A program made the translations under genes and the position numbers. A stretch of DNA of 64,000 nt from JACVRW01 sp963716215 (GTDB taxonomy: Bacteria > Actinomycetota > Thermoleophilia > Solirubrobacterales > Thermoleophilaceae), in the NCBI GenBank assembly GCA_963716215.1, contig OY970298.1, positions 3,100,001 through 3,164,000 on the forward strand, in the 5' to 3' direction. How positions within the stretch are numbered: the stretch's first letter is position 1; each line of letters begins with the position of its first letter. Below, piece by piece: positions 33,836-42,243 of this stretch. A model generated the notes under the pieces. The model was not told where the DNA came from. It did not search any database and worked only from the letters and a program-made list of their open reading frames with translations.

Positions 33836-34176
33836 GAAGACAGTTCCTCCAGCGCGTCGGGATTCACGTAGTAGTAGGCCCACAGGCCGCGTCGCTCGGA
33901 GTCGACGATGCCGGCCTCGCGCAGCTTCTTGAGGTGGTGCGAGAGAGTGGGCTGGGAGATGTCGAACAGCGGGACCAGCTCGCAGACGCACACCTTGCCC
34001 GCATGCTTGCGCAGCACGTCCACCAACTGCAGGCGAACCGGGTCGCCGAGGGCCTTGGCCACTTCGGCCATGCGCAGCGCCTGGGCGCGCGCGACGTCGG
34101 GATAGACGACGGGCTCGCAGCATGGTTCGCCGGCGGGGCGCTTCTGCTTCGGAGCTAGCTCCAAATCGACAGACAT
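33823..34176 (-). CDS. arsR: ArsR-family arsenic-responsive repressor
   Basis: 117-residue SmtB/ArsR winged-helix protein. VCVCELVPLFDISQPTLSHHLKKLREAG contains both the As(III)-binding Cys pair (CVC) at the start of the recognition region and the DNA helix. A further Cys pair (PCCEP) near the N-terminus may join in metal binding, as in actinobacterial ArsR. It is divergent from the aquaporin gene, with a palindromic operator in between. Confidence 0.95.
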   Translation of the reverse strand: MSVDLELAPKQKRPAGEPCCEPVVYPDVARAQALRMAEVAKALGDPVRLQLVDVLRKHAGKVCVCELVPLFDISQPTLSHHLKKLREAGIVDSERRGLWAYYYVNPDALEELSSWLS

Positions 34177-34187
34177 CTATTTACATA

Positions 34188-34218
34188 TATCGATTGAATT
34201 GGTATTTGTCAATCGATA
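34188..34218. promoter_or_regulatory. ArsR operator between arsR and aquaporin genes
   Basis: Perfect inverted repeat TATCGATTG-N13-CAATCGATA in an unusually AT-rich stretch. It lies 12 bp upstream of arsR and 17 bp upstream of the aquaporin gene, so one ArsR site can shut both transcripts. The arms carry the ATTG/CAAT form common in ArsR operators. Confidence 0.75.
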
Positions 34219-34234
34219 GGGTCCGTACGCTCCG

Positions 34235-34957
34235 ATGGACCAGTCGCTGCCCCTCGCACGCCGCGCAGCCGCCGAAGGCCTCGCCGCGTTCGCTCTGGTG
34301 TTCGCCGGCTGCGGCGCCGTGATCACCGACTCCGAGTACGACGCGGCGCTCGGAGCGGTCGGTATCGGTCTGGTCTTCGGCCTGATCGTGACGGCGATGG
34401 TCTACGCCACCGGTCATCTCTCGGGGGCACACCTCAACCCCGCGGTCACACTCGCGTTCGCGTTGACGCGCCACTTCCCGCGTGCGGAGGCCGCGGCGTA
34501 CATCACAGCTCAGGCGGCGGGCGCGATCGCCGCGGCACTGCTCTTGCTCGCGATCTGGCCAGGCCAGCCCGCCGAGCTCGGAGCCACCGTCCCGAGCGTC
34601 GGCGCGGGCAGCGCGTTCGTATACGAGCTGGTCCTCACGGGGTTCCTCATGTTCGTGATCATGGCGGTGGCGACCGATACCCGTGCGGTGGGCCCCGCGG
34701 CGGCGATCGCCATCGGCGGCACCGTCGGCCTGGATGCGATCTTCGGTGGTCCCGTTACCGGGGCGTCGATGAACCCGGCCCGCTCGCTCGGCCCGGCGCT
34801 GGCCTCTGGCACGTGGACCGACTTCTGGATCTACGTCGCCGGGCCGGTCGCCGGCGCGGCGGCGGGCGCCCTGGCCTACCAGGCCGTGAGAGGTCCCCGC
34901 CACACGGCAACCGCATCGGAGAGCGATGGCTCACGCCCTGTTCGTCTGCCTGCATAA
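34235..34957 (+). CDS. aquaporin-family channel (AqpS-like) of the ars locus
   Basis: 240 residues, six membrane helices and two re-entrant NPA loops: HLNPAVTLAF and SMNPARSLGPAL. MIP channels in ars operons let arsenite leave the cell after arsenate reduction, replacing an ArsB or Acr3 pump. None of those pumps is present here, which supports this role. The last 32 bp overlap arsC, so the two are translationally coupled. Confidence 0.85.
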   Translation: MDQSLPLARRAAAEGLAAFALVFAGCGAVITDSEYDAALGAVGIGLVFGLIVTAMVYATGHLSGAHLNPAVTLAFALTRHFPRAEAAAYITAQAAGAIAAALLLLAIWPGQPAELGATVPSVGAGSAFVYELVLTGFLMFVIMAVATDTRAVGPAAAIAIGGTVGLDAIFGGPVTGASMNPARSLGPALASGTWTDFWIYVAGPVAGAAAGALAYQAVRGPRHTATASESDGSRPVRLPA

Positions 34958-35327
34958 CGCCGGGCGCTCACAGATGAGCCAAGCGCTGTTCGAGCGCGCA
35001 GCGAACGGACGCCACACCGCGGCCTCCGCCGGCACGCGACCCGCCGACCGAGTCCACCCCGCGGTGGCAGAGGCGATGCGCGAGCTCGGCATCGACCTCG
35101 CAGACCGCAAGCCGACCGCGCTCACTCGCGAGCTCGCCGAGCAAGCGGACGTTGTCGTGACGATGGGCTGCGGCGACGAATGCCCCTACATCCCGAGCAA
35201 GCGTTACATCGACTGGGACCTCGACGACCCTTCGGGCCTGCCGCTCGAGCACGTTCGCAAGATCCGCGACGACATCTCCCGGCGCATCGAGCAACTCCTC
35301 AGCGAGCTCGACGGTGCACGCCGCTAG
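34926..35327 (+). CDS. arsC: arsenate reductase (low-molecular-weight phosphatase type)
   Basis: 133 residues. The phosphatase loop CLHNAGRSQ (C-X5-R) at residues 8-14 carries the nucleophilic Cys; the second and third redox Cys lie in TMGCGDECPYIPSK, as in thioredoxin-coupled ArsC. The general acid region is DWDLDDPSG. It reduces arsenate to arsenite, which leaves through the aquaporin or is methylated by ArsM. Confidence 0.95.
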   Translation: MAHALFVCLHNAGRSQMSQALFERAANGRHTAASAGTRPADRVHPAVAEAMRELGIDLADRKPTALTRELAEQADVVVTMGCGDECPYIPSKRYIDWDLDDPSGLPLEHVRKIRDDISRRIEQLLSELDGARR

Positions 35328-35356
35328 CGGGGAGCGGTCTTTGACCTGGCCGTACC

Positions 35357-35758
35357 ATGGCGCACGTGACGCCTGGGGAATGGCTGCTCGTGAGCGCCGT
35401 GGTCGTGGCCACGCTCTACGGCGCGGCGGTGCTCGCGCTGGCCTTGGCCGGGCGCGACGGCGACGCCCGGGCACTGGCGCGCTTCGTGCCGGACTGCGTG
35501 GTGCTGTTCCAGCGCCTGCTGACCGACCCGAGCGTTGACTGGTGGCGCAAGGCCCTGCTCGTCGTGGCGCTCGCCTACCTGGTCTCGCCGATCGATCTCG
35601 TGCCGGACTTCATCCCGATCGCGGGCCAGCTGGACGACGCGATCGTCGTGGCGCTGGCGCTGCGCATCCTGCTGCGCGGCTCCGGGGACCGGCTGCTGCT
35701 CGCGCACTGGCCCGGGCCACCGGCGTCGCTCGCCGTGATCCGCCGGCTTGCCTACTGA
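35357..35758 (+). CDS. DUF1232 (YkvA-like) membrane protein
   Basis: 133 residues. The family signature AYLVSPIDLVPDFIPIAGQLDDAIVVALALRILL is clear at about 76-110, preceded by an N-terminal hydrophobic helix. Function of the family is unknown. It starts 29 bp after arsC but has no evident link to arsenic. Convergent with the nuclease-like gene. Confidence 0.8.
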   Translation: MAHVTPGEWLLVSAVVVATLYGAAVLALALAGRDGDARALARFVPDCVVLFQRLLTDPSVDWWRKALLVVALAYLVSPIDLVPDFIPIAGQLDDAIVVALALRILLRGSGDRLLLAHWPGPPASLAVIRRLAY

Positions 35759-35759
35759 C

Positions 35760-37184
35760 TCACTCCAGCCCGTGCTTCTCGGCGGCCCAGGCGCGCGCCT
35801 GGTCGTCGAGCGGGAGGAGCGGCACCAGCTCCTGCCACGCGACCGCCACGACGCGCAGCCCGCCGGCGCCGTCCGCCGCCGCCTCCTCCAGCAGCCTCGG
35901 CCATCCGGGCCACTCGTCCTCGGGCGCGAAGTACGGGTTCTCCGCGTCGTACAGGAGCGCCAGCACCGCCGGGCGCTCCGGTCCCGCCAGCGCGCGCAGC
36001 GCCGCCGCGTGGCGCACCGCCTCGTACGCGGGGCTGATCGGACAGGGCGTGCCCGGCTCGCGGGCGGGCAGGCCGAACACCTCGCGGGCAGCGTCCCAGT
36101 AGGCCTCGCGCTCCTCCACGCGGCGCGAGCAGCGCTCGCCGCCAAGCGGCCCAACGCCGTCGCCGCGGCACAGGCACGCGCCGATGCCGTGCTGGCGCCA
36201 CTTCACCTCCAAGCCGATCACCACGTTCGGGTCGTCGACGAGGACGTCGAGGCTGGTCTGGCGCGGCCGTTCTCCGAGCAGCGTCGGCGCGACGACGTGC
36301 TCGAACTCGAGTCGCGGCTCGGCCTCGGCGGCGGGTGGCAGCGGGGCGAGCGCCTCCCACAGCCATCCGAGTGACGGGTCATGACGGGCCGCCGCCCCGA
36401 GCAGGCCGACCCCGAGCGTCTGGCTCGACTTCGCCGACAGATGCTGGCGCTGCCAGGCGTCCTCGGGGATCAGCTCGGCGAGGTCCGCCCACCCCGGCGG
36501 TAGCGAGGCCGCGAGGTCCCGCGCCGAAGTGCGCTGCTCCCCGACCAGCTCGGGGTTGGCCTCGAAGTAGCGGGCATAGCGCGCGCCGAGGCGGCGGTCG
36601 TAGCGGCGCCACGCCGCGTCACGCGCAGCGGCGATGTCGGCCCGGGTCCACGCACCGAGCCGGCCGGCGACGGGCGCGGGGGCGACGGGCTCCGGCACCG
36701 CGGGTTCGGGCTCCGGCCCGCCCTCCTCGGGCGCCGCGGCGCTCACGAGCCCCGCCCCCCAGGCGATCCCCGCCGTGCAGAGCAGCCCGAAGAAGACGCC
36801 CAGGCGGCGACCGGTCTCGTAGGTGGCGTCCCCGCCGGCGACGATCGGCAGCTCGGGTGGATCGATCAGCCGGTAGACGATCAGCAGGGCCGCCAGTGCT
36901 GCGGCGGCGGTCGCGGCGACGACCAGCGCCGGCGGTGGCGACGACACCCGCCCAACCACCACCAGCGCGATCGCGAGGAGCGCGGCAACGACGAGCACGA
37001 TGTCGATCGCGCCGAACGCCTCCCAGGCGTTGAGGTTGCCGCCGTCGACCGTGATCACGTCGCCCGTGCCGGGCAGCCGCACCCGGGCGTCGAGGCCGAA
37101 CCACGGCAGGAACATCACGAGCACCAGCAGAAGGCCGCTCGCGCCGGCCAGGAGCTCGCCGGGGCCGGGGCGTCGCGAGGCCAT
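35760..37184 (-). CDS. membrane-anchored PD-(D/E)XK nuclease-like protein
   Basis: 474 residues in two parts. Residues 1-155 hold four membrane helices starting GELLAGASGLLLVLVMFLPWFGLD, a small domain seen alone in many actinobacterial proteins; a Pro/Glu-rich linker follows. Residues 190-474 resemble PGN_0703-like restriction-endonuclease-fold proteins: SSQTLGVGLLG, the acidic SLDVLVDD, then GLEVKW (the E-X-K), a Cys pair region and the later PAYEAVRHAAALRAL. All three expected catalytic acids/Lys are present. A nuclease tethered to the membrane is unusual; role unknown. Confidence 0.6.
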   Translation of the reverse strand: MASRRPGPGELLAGASGLLLVLVMFLPWFGLDARVRLPGTGDVITVDGGNLNAWEAFGAIDIVLVVAALLAIALVVVGRVSSPPPALVVAATAAAALAALLIVYRLIDPPELPIVAGGDATYETGRRLGVFFGLLCTAGIAWGAGLVSAAAPEEGGPEPEPAVPEPVAPAPVAGRLGAWTRADIAAARDAAWRRYDRRLGARYARYFEANPELVGEQRTSARDLAASLPPGWADLAELIPEDAWQRQHLSAKSSQTLGVGLLGAAARHDPSLGWLWEALAPLPPAAEAEPRLEFEHVVAPTLLGERPRQTSLDVLVDDPNVVIGLEVKWRQHGIGACLCRGDGVGPLGGERCSRRVEEREAYWDAAREVFGLPAREPGTPCPISPAYEAVRHAAALRALAGPERPAVLALLYDAENPYFAPEDEWPGWPRLLEEAAADGAGGLRVVAVAWQELVPLLPLDDQARAWAAEKHGLE

Positions 37185-37229
37185 CGCGCGGGGACTCTAA
37201 CCGCGCGCGCCATACTCCCGGGCCGGGTC

Positions 37230-38414
37230 ATGACGACGTCGGAGCAAGAGCCGAGCGAGCCCGCCGGCGGCCTCGACGCCCTGGCCGAGCTCGACGCCCT
37301 CGTGGCCGTCGGACGGCGTTCCCCCGGCAGCGACGCCGAGCGTCGTGCCGCGCTCCATCTCGAACGCCGACTGGCCGCCCTCGGCCGCGAGGCACGGACA
37401 GAGCCGGTGGAGAGCCACCCCTCTTGGCCGCTGGCCTACGCGATCCTGGCCGCGGCCGGCGTCGGCGCCAGCGTGCTGGCGGTCTACGTCCCGCTCGCCG
37501 GGGCCGCGCTCGCCCTCGCGGCGGGCCTGCTCACCTGGCTCGACGCCGGCTCGCTGGTGCCCACCGTACGCCGCCTGCTCGGGCGACGGGCCTCGCAGAA
37601 CGTGGTCTCGTGGGGCGGCGACACCAAGGCCGCCTCCCTCGTGCTGGTGGCGCACTACGACGCCGGCCGCGGCGGGCTGGCGCACAGCGACCGCGCCGCG
37701 CGCCTACTTGCCCGGCGCCCGGTGGGCGGGCTCCAGGCGGTCTTCTGGGCCGAGCTGGGCGTGCTCGCATGCGCGCTGCTGCGGCTGGCCGGGCTGGACA
37801 ACACGGCGCTCACGGCCGTGCAGTTCGTGCCAACGCTGGTGCTGATCGTGGCGGTGGCCCTGCTCCTCGACGTCGCGCTATCGGGTACCAGGGGAGGCGA
37901 GAACGACAACGCCTCCGGCAGCGTGGTCGTGCTCAGCCTGGTCGAGCGCTTCGGCGCCGGCCACGCGCTCGAGCACTTCGACGTCCACGTGCTGCTCACG
38001 GGCGCTCAGAAGGCGGGCTGCGCCGGTATGCGTGCATTCCTCGAGCGTCACCGCGAGCGGCTCGCCGGCGACCGCACCGTCTTCCTCAACGTCGACACGG
38101 TCGGGTCCGGGCAGGTCCGCTTCACTCGCCGCGAGGGTGCCCTGCTCATGCTGCGTTCCCACCCCCAGCTGGTCGCGCTCTGCGAGCAGATCGTCGAGGA
38201 CGGCTCCGACGCCCAGCCGCTCGTGATCCGCGCGGCCAGCGACGCGTCGGCCGCGGGCGCAGCCGGCCTCCCGGCGATCACGGTCACGTGCCGCGACCGG
38301 CTCGACTACGCCTCGGGGCGGGTCGACGAGCAGGCGCTCCAGCGAACGGAGCGCTTCTGCGCCGAGCTGATCGAGCGGCTCGACGCCGAGCTGGGGCCCA
38401 GCCTCAGCGAGTGA
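37230..38414 (+). CDS. M28-family peptidase-like protein, probably inactive
   Basis: 394 residues with an M28 Zn-peptidase fold and inserted membrane helices (about 68-110 and 170-225). Early ligands remain: AHYDAG, ENDNASG and NVDTVGSG. But the catalytic Glu-Glu position reads TGAQKAG instead of CEESG, and the last His position reads RLDYASGRVD instead of HLPTDTPDRVD as in the paralogue at 48169-49242. It therefore probably lacks peptidase activity and may be a binding or structural relative. Start ATG 37230; ends 11 bp inside the convergent synthetase gene. Confidence 0.75.
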   Translation: MTTSEQEPSEPAGGLDALAELDALVAVGRRSPGSDAERRAALHLERRLAALGREARTEPVESHPSWPLAYAILAAAGVGASVLAVYVPLAGAALALAAGLLTWLDAGSLVPTVRRLLGRRASQNVVSWGGDTKAASLVLVAHYDAGRGGLAHSDRAARLLARRPVGGLQAVFWAELGVLACALLRLAGLDNTALTAVQFVPTLVLIVAVALLLDVALSGTRGGENDNASGSVVVLSLVERFGAGHALEHFDVHVLLTGAQKAGCAGMRAFLERHRERLAGDRTVFLNVDTVGSGQVRFTRREGALLMLRSHPQLVALCEQIVEDGSDAQPLVIRAASDASAAGAAGLPAITVTCRDRLDYASGRVDEQALQRTERFCAELIERLDAELGPSLSE

Positions 38415-40269
38415 GCTCGGCGGCCCGCTCGGCGAACCAGTCCAGCGCGGCGGGGTTGGCCAGCGAGTCGCGGCTCGCCACCTTGGCGGGATCGCCGCCC
38501 TGAAGGATTCGCTTGACGGGCACCTCGAGCTTCTTGTTCGAGAGCGTCCGCGGTACTTCGTCGATGCGGTGGATCGCGTCGGGCGTGTGGCGCGGCGAGC
38601 AGTGCTCGCGCACCCGCTTGCGGATCTCGGCGGTGAGCTCGTCGTCCAGCTCCGCCGGCGTGACCACGAACAGGACGATCCGGTCGTCCACGTCCACGAC
38701 CAGGCTGTCGAGCACCTCGTCCACGCCCTCGATCGCCGAGTACAGCTCGCTCGTGCCCATGCGCACCCCGCCGCGGTTGATGGTCGAGTCCGAGCGCCCG
38801 TAGATCACGGCCGAGCCGCGGTCGGTGAGCTTGATCCAGTCCCCGTGGCGCCAGATGCCCGGGTACATCTCGAAGTAGCTCTCGCGGTAGCGCTCGCCGT
38901 CAGGGTCGTTCCAGAAGTACAGCGGCATCGACGGCATCGGCTTGGTGATCACCAGCTCCCCCACCTCCCCCACGTGCGCGCAACCGTCCTCGTCCCACGA
39001 CTCGACCGACGCGCCCAGCGCACGCGCCTGCAGCTCGCCGGCTCGCACCGGCAGCAGCGGGCAGGCACCCACGAACGAGGTGCACAGGTCGGTGCCGCCG
39101 CTGGTTGAGAACAGCCACACGTCCCCGACCTGCTCGTAGACCCACTCGAATCCCGCCACCGGCAACGGCGAGCCGGTCGAGCCGACGCTGCGCAACGCCG
39201 GCAGCGCCGGCGGCTCCACGCCCGCCTTCATGCAGGCACCGATGAACCCCGCGCTGGTGCCGAAGCAGGTGACGCCGGCCTCGGCGGCGAGCTCCCAGAG
39301 CCCGTGCGGGTCGGGCTGGCCGTCGTAGAGCACGATCGCGGACCCCGACAGCAGCCCGCCGACGAGGAAGTTCCACATCATCCAGCCGGTCGTCGTGTAC
39401 CAGAAGAAGCGATCGTCCCGCCCGAGGTTGGAGTGCAGGTTCACCTTCTTGAGGTGCTCGAGCAGGATCCCTCCCTGGCCCTGCACGATCGCCTTCGGCA
39501 GCCCCGTGGTTCCCGACGAGAACAGCACCCACAGCGGGTGGTCGAACGGCACCCGCTCGAACACCAGCTCGGCGTCCTCCGACAGCAGGTCGTCCCACCC
39601 CGAGGGCACCATCACCGTGTGTTCGAGCGTGGGCAGTGCCCGCTCGATCTCGGCGACGCGGTCGCGCCGATCGAAGTCGCGGCCACCGTAGCGGTAGCCC
39701 TCGATCGCGATCAGCACCTTCGGCTCGATCTGGCTGAACCGATCGACGACGGTCGGCGTGCCGAACTCGGGCGCGCAGCTCGACCAGATCGCCCCAAGGC
39801 TGGCCGTGGCGAGGAACGCGATCACCGTCTCGGCGACGTTCGGCATATACGCGACCACGCGGTCGCCGCGGCCCACGCCCCGGCGGCGCAGGCCGGCGGC
39901 GCAGCGCGCGACCGCTTCGCGCAGCTCCTCCCAGCTCAGCTCCGCGATCGGGCTCGACTCGGTCGCATGGACGATCGCGGTCTGGCCCTGTGGGGCGTTT
40001 CGGAACAGATGCTCGGCGTAATTGAGCTCGGTGCCCGGGAACCACTCCGCGCCCGGCATCGCGGTGCTGCCGAGCACGCGCTCGGGCGAGGGGCCGACCT
40101 CGTAGAGGTCCCAGAGCGACCGCCAGAAGCCCTCCAGATCCTCCACCGACCAGCGCCACAGCTCTTGATAGTCGGCGTAGCCGCGCGCCTCCATGTAGCG
40201 CGCCAGCTTTGAGCCGGTCAGCAGCTCCGCCGGCGGCTCCCACAGCACTGTTCCCTCGCCCGTGGCCAT
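38404..40269 (-). CDS. acsA: acetoacetyl-CoA synthetase
   Basis: 621-residue adenylate-forming ligase that activates acetoacetate with CoA and ATP. Family signs are the N-terminal YQELWRWSVEDLEGFWRSLWD, the P-loop VLFSSGTTGLPKAIVQGQGG, GRSDSTINRGGVRMGTSELYSAI and the C-terminal Lys in LSNKKLEVPVKRIL. Its divergent neighbour is a 3-hydroxybutyrate dehydrogenase 40 bp away; the two make a ketone-body route from 3-hydroxybutyrate to acetoacetyl-CoA. Confidence 0.9.
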   Translation of the reverse strand: MATGEGTVLWEPPAELLTGSKLARYMEARGYADYQELWRWSVEDLEGFWRSLWDLYEVGPSPERVLGSTAMPGAEWFPGTELNYAEHLFRNAPQGQTAIVHATESSPIAELSWEELREAVARCAAGLRRRGVGRGDRVVAYMPNVAETVIAFLATASLGAIWSSCAPEFGTPTVVDRFSQIEPKVLIAIEGYRYGGRDFDRRDRVAEIERALPTLEHTVMVPSGWDDLLSEDAELVFERVPFDHPLWVLFSSGTTGLPKAIVQGQGGILLEHLKKVNLHSNLGRDDRFFWYTTTGWMMWNFLVGGLLSGSAIVLYDGQPDPHGLWELAAEAGVTCFGTSAGFIGACMKAGVEPPALPALRSVGSTGSPLPVAGFEWVYEQVGDVWLFSTSGGTDLCTSFVGACPLLPVRAGELQARALGASVESWDEDGCAHVGEVGELVITKPMPSMPLYFWNDPDGERYRESYFEMYPGIWRHGDWIKLTDRGSAVIYGRSDSTINRGGVRMGTSELYSAIEGVDEVLDSLVVDVDDRIVLFVVTPAELDDELTAEIRKRVREHCSPRHTPDAIHRIDEVPRTLSNKKLEVPVKRILQGGDPAKVASRDSLANPAALDWFAERAAELTR

Positions 40270-40309
40270 CTGCGCGGAGATCCTAGGGCGCATTGGGTAG
40301 GAAGCAGTC

Positions 40310-41044
40310 ATGCGACGAGCAGTGGTGACCGGAGCGGCGAGCGGAATCGGCCGAGCGATCGCGGCGCGGCTGGAGGCCGACGGCGCGTCGGTGCTGGCCG
40401 TGGACCTGCGCCCCGACCCGGACGGCCCCGGCGAGCCGTTCGAGGCGGACCTGACCACTCGCGAGGGCAACCGCGCGGCCGTCGAAGCCGCCGTCGAGCG
40501 CTTCGGCGGCCTCGACGGCGTAGTGGCCAACGCCGGCTTCCAGCACGTGGCGCCGGTCGAGGAGTTTCCAGAGGACGACTGGGACCGGCTGATCGACCTG
40601 CTGCTGACCAGCCCGTTCCTGCTCGCCAAGTACGGCTGGGGCGCGCTGCGCGAAGCCGGCGACGCGCGCTTCATCGCCATCGCGTCGGCGCACGGGCTGG
40701 TCGCCTCGCCGTTCAAGTCGGCCTACGTAGCGGCCAAGCACGGGGTGGTCGGGTTGGTCAAGACGCTCGCCCTCGAGGGCGCCGACGACGGCATCCTGGC
40801 CACCGCCGTCTGCCCCGGCTTCGTGCGCACCCCGCTGGTGGAGGATCAGGTCGCCGACCAGGCGCACAGCCACGGGGTGCCCGAGGAGCGTGTGCTCGAG
40901 GAGGTGATCCTCGCCCCGCACGCGGTCAAGCGGCTGATCGAGCCGGAGGAGGTGGCCGAGGTCGTGGCCTTCCTGGGCGGGCCGGGCGGGCGCCCGTTCA
41001 GCGGAGCGGCGGTGCCGATGGACTTGGGGTGGACGGCCCGCTGA
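40310..41044 (+). CDS. 3-hydroxybutyrate dehydrogenase (SDR)
   Basis: 244-residue SDR. TGAASGIGRAIA binds the cofactor, NAG at 80-82, Ser in AIASAHGLVAS and Tyr/Lys in SAYVAAKHG. The C-terminal third, VCPGFVRTPLVEDQV followed by RLIEPEEVAEVVAFL, is the distinguishing pattern of D-3-hydroxybutyrate dehydrogenases. With the divergent acetoacetyl-CoA synthetase it would use 3-hydroxybutyrate as carbon source. The end overlaps the convergent MFS gene by 47 bp. Confidence 0.85.
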   Translation: MRRAVVTGAASGIGRAIAARLEADGASVLAVDLRPDPDGPGEPFEADLTTREGNRAAVEAAVERFGGLDGVVANAGFQHVAPVEEFPEDDWDRLIDLLLTSPFLLAKYGWGALREAGDARFIAIASAHGLVASPFKSAYVAAKHGVVGLVKTLALEGADDGILATAVCPGFVRTPLVEDQVADQAHSHGVPEERVLEEVILAPHAVKRLIEPEEVAEVVAFLGGPGGRPFSGAAVPMDLGWTAR

Positions 41045-42233
41045 GGCGCACGCGGCGCTCCTCGCGGCGCCGGTCCTCGTCGTGGACGAGCGGGCCCAGC
41101 AGCGCCCGGCCGAGCAGCGGCGCCACGCCCATCACCGCGAAGGCCGCCTGCCAGGAGCCGTGCGCCGCGAGCACGCCCAGGGTGACCGGCACGACGGCGC
41201 CGGCCACGCGCATCAACGTGTTCTGCATCCCCATCGCGCGGCCGGCCTGGGCGCCGCCGGAGATCTCCGCCGCAGCCGTGAAGGAGAGGCCGTTCCAGCT
41301 CATCGCGAGCACGCCGCCGCCCATCAGCAGCGGCACGAGGACGGCGCTGGGAGCGTGGGCAAGCGCGGCGGCGGCCAGCAGCAGCACCCCCGCGCCGAGG
41401 GCGAGCCGGCGAAACGGGGCGATCCGGGCGTCGCGCAGGTCGGACCAGCGCCCGGCGATCACACGCGCGGCTGCCCCGCCGAGCTGCACCGTACCGAGGG
41501 CGACAGCGGCCTCCGTCGCTGACCAGCCGCGCTCGGAGTAGAGGTACAGCACGAGCAGTGAGGTCAGGCCGATCTGACCGACGATCAGCAGCGCACTCGC
41601 AACGCCCAGGCGCCAGATCCGTGGGTCGCGAGCTGCCGGTGGCGAAGGCGGGGCGGCCGACACGCGCGCCGGCGGGTCGCGCAGCCAGATCCCGGCGATC
41701 ACCGAGGAGAGCACCAGGCCGGTCGCCAGACAGAGCAGCGCGACGTCGAGCGAGAACGCCGCCACGATCGTGGGCAGAGTGAAGGAGCCGGCCGCCGTGC
41801 CGAGCTGGACCGAGGTCTGGCGCAGCCCGAGCGCCAGCCCGCGCTCGCTGCGCGGGAACCAGCCGAAGACGGCGCGTCCGCTGCCCCCGGTCGCGGCCGC
41901 TGCGAACAGTCCCGCCGCGAACACGCCGGCCAGCAGCCCTGCGTAGCCGCTGGCGAGCACCACCGTGGCCAGAGCCACGCCGCCAACGGCAGGGCCAATC
42001 GCCAGCACGACGCGCTCGCCGACGCGGTCCACGAGGGCGCCCCAGGCATAGACGGTCAGCACCGTGCCCGCCCCGAAGGCCGTGAAGACCCCGGTCACCT
42101 GGACGAGCGAGAGGCCGAACGCCTGTTGCAGGGCTGGCCCGAGCGCTGGGAGCCCACCCTGGGCCGCCGCCATCGCCGCCGTGGACGCGGCGCCGATGGC
42201 CAAGACGGTCCAGCGGTAGCGGGGGTGACTCAC
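40998..42233 (-). CDS. MFS transporter
   Basis: 411 residues, 12 helices. Motif-A-like loop GALVDRVGERVVLAIG after helix 2 and FPRSERGLALGLRQTSVQLG after helix 4 are typical of the oxalate/formate and metabolite:H+ branches. Substrate unknown; its place after the carboxylase gene (10 bp) suggests a small organic acid. The start ATG 42233 is close behind the carboxylase stop, consistent with one operon. Confidence 0.8.
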   Translation of the reverse strand: MSHPRYRWTVLAIGAASTAAMAAAQGGLPALGPALQQAFGLSLVQVTGVFTAFGAGTVLTVYAWGALVDRVGERVVLAIGPAVGGVALATVVLASGYAGLLAGVFAAGLFAAAATGGSGRAVFGWFPRSERGLALGLRQTSVQLGTAAGSFTLPTIVAAFSLDVALLCLATGLVLSSVIAGIWLRDPPARVSAAPPSPPAARDPRIWRLGVASALLIVGQIGLTSLLVLYLYSERGWSATEAAVALGTVQLGGAAARVIAGRWSDLRDARIAPFRRLALGAGVLLLAAAALAHAPSAVLVPLLMGGGVLAMSWNGLSFTAAAEISGGAQAGRAMGMQNTLMRVAGAVVPVTLGVLAAHGSWQAAFAVMGVAPLLGRALLGPLVHDEDRRREERRVRLSGPSTPSPSAPPLR

Positions 42234-42243
42234 CCCATTGAAT

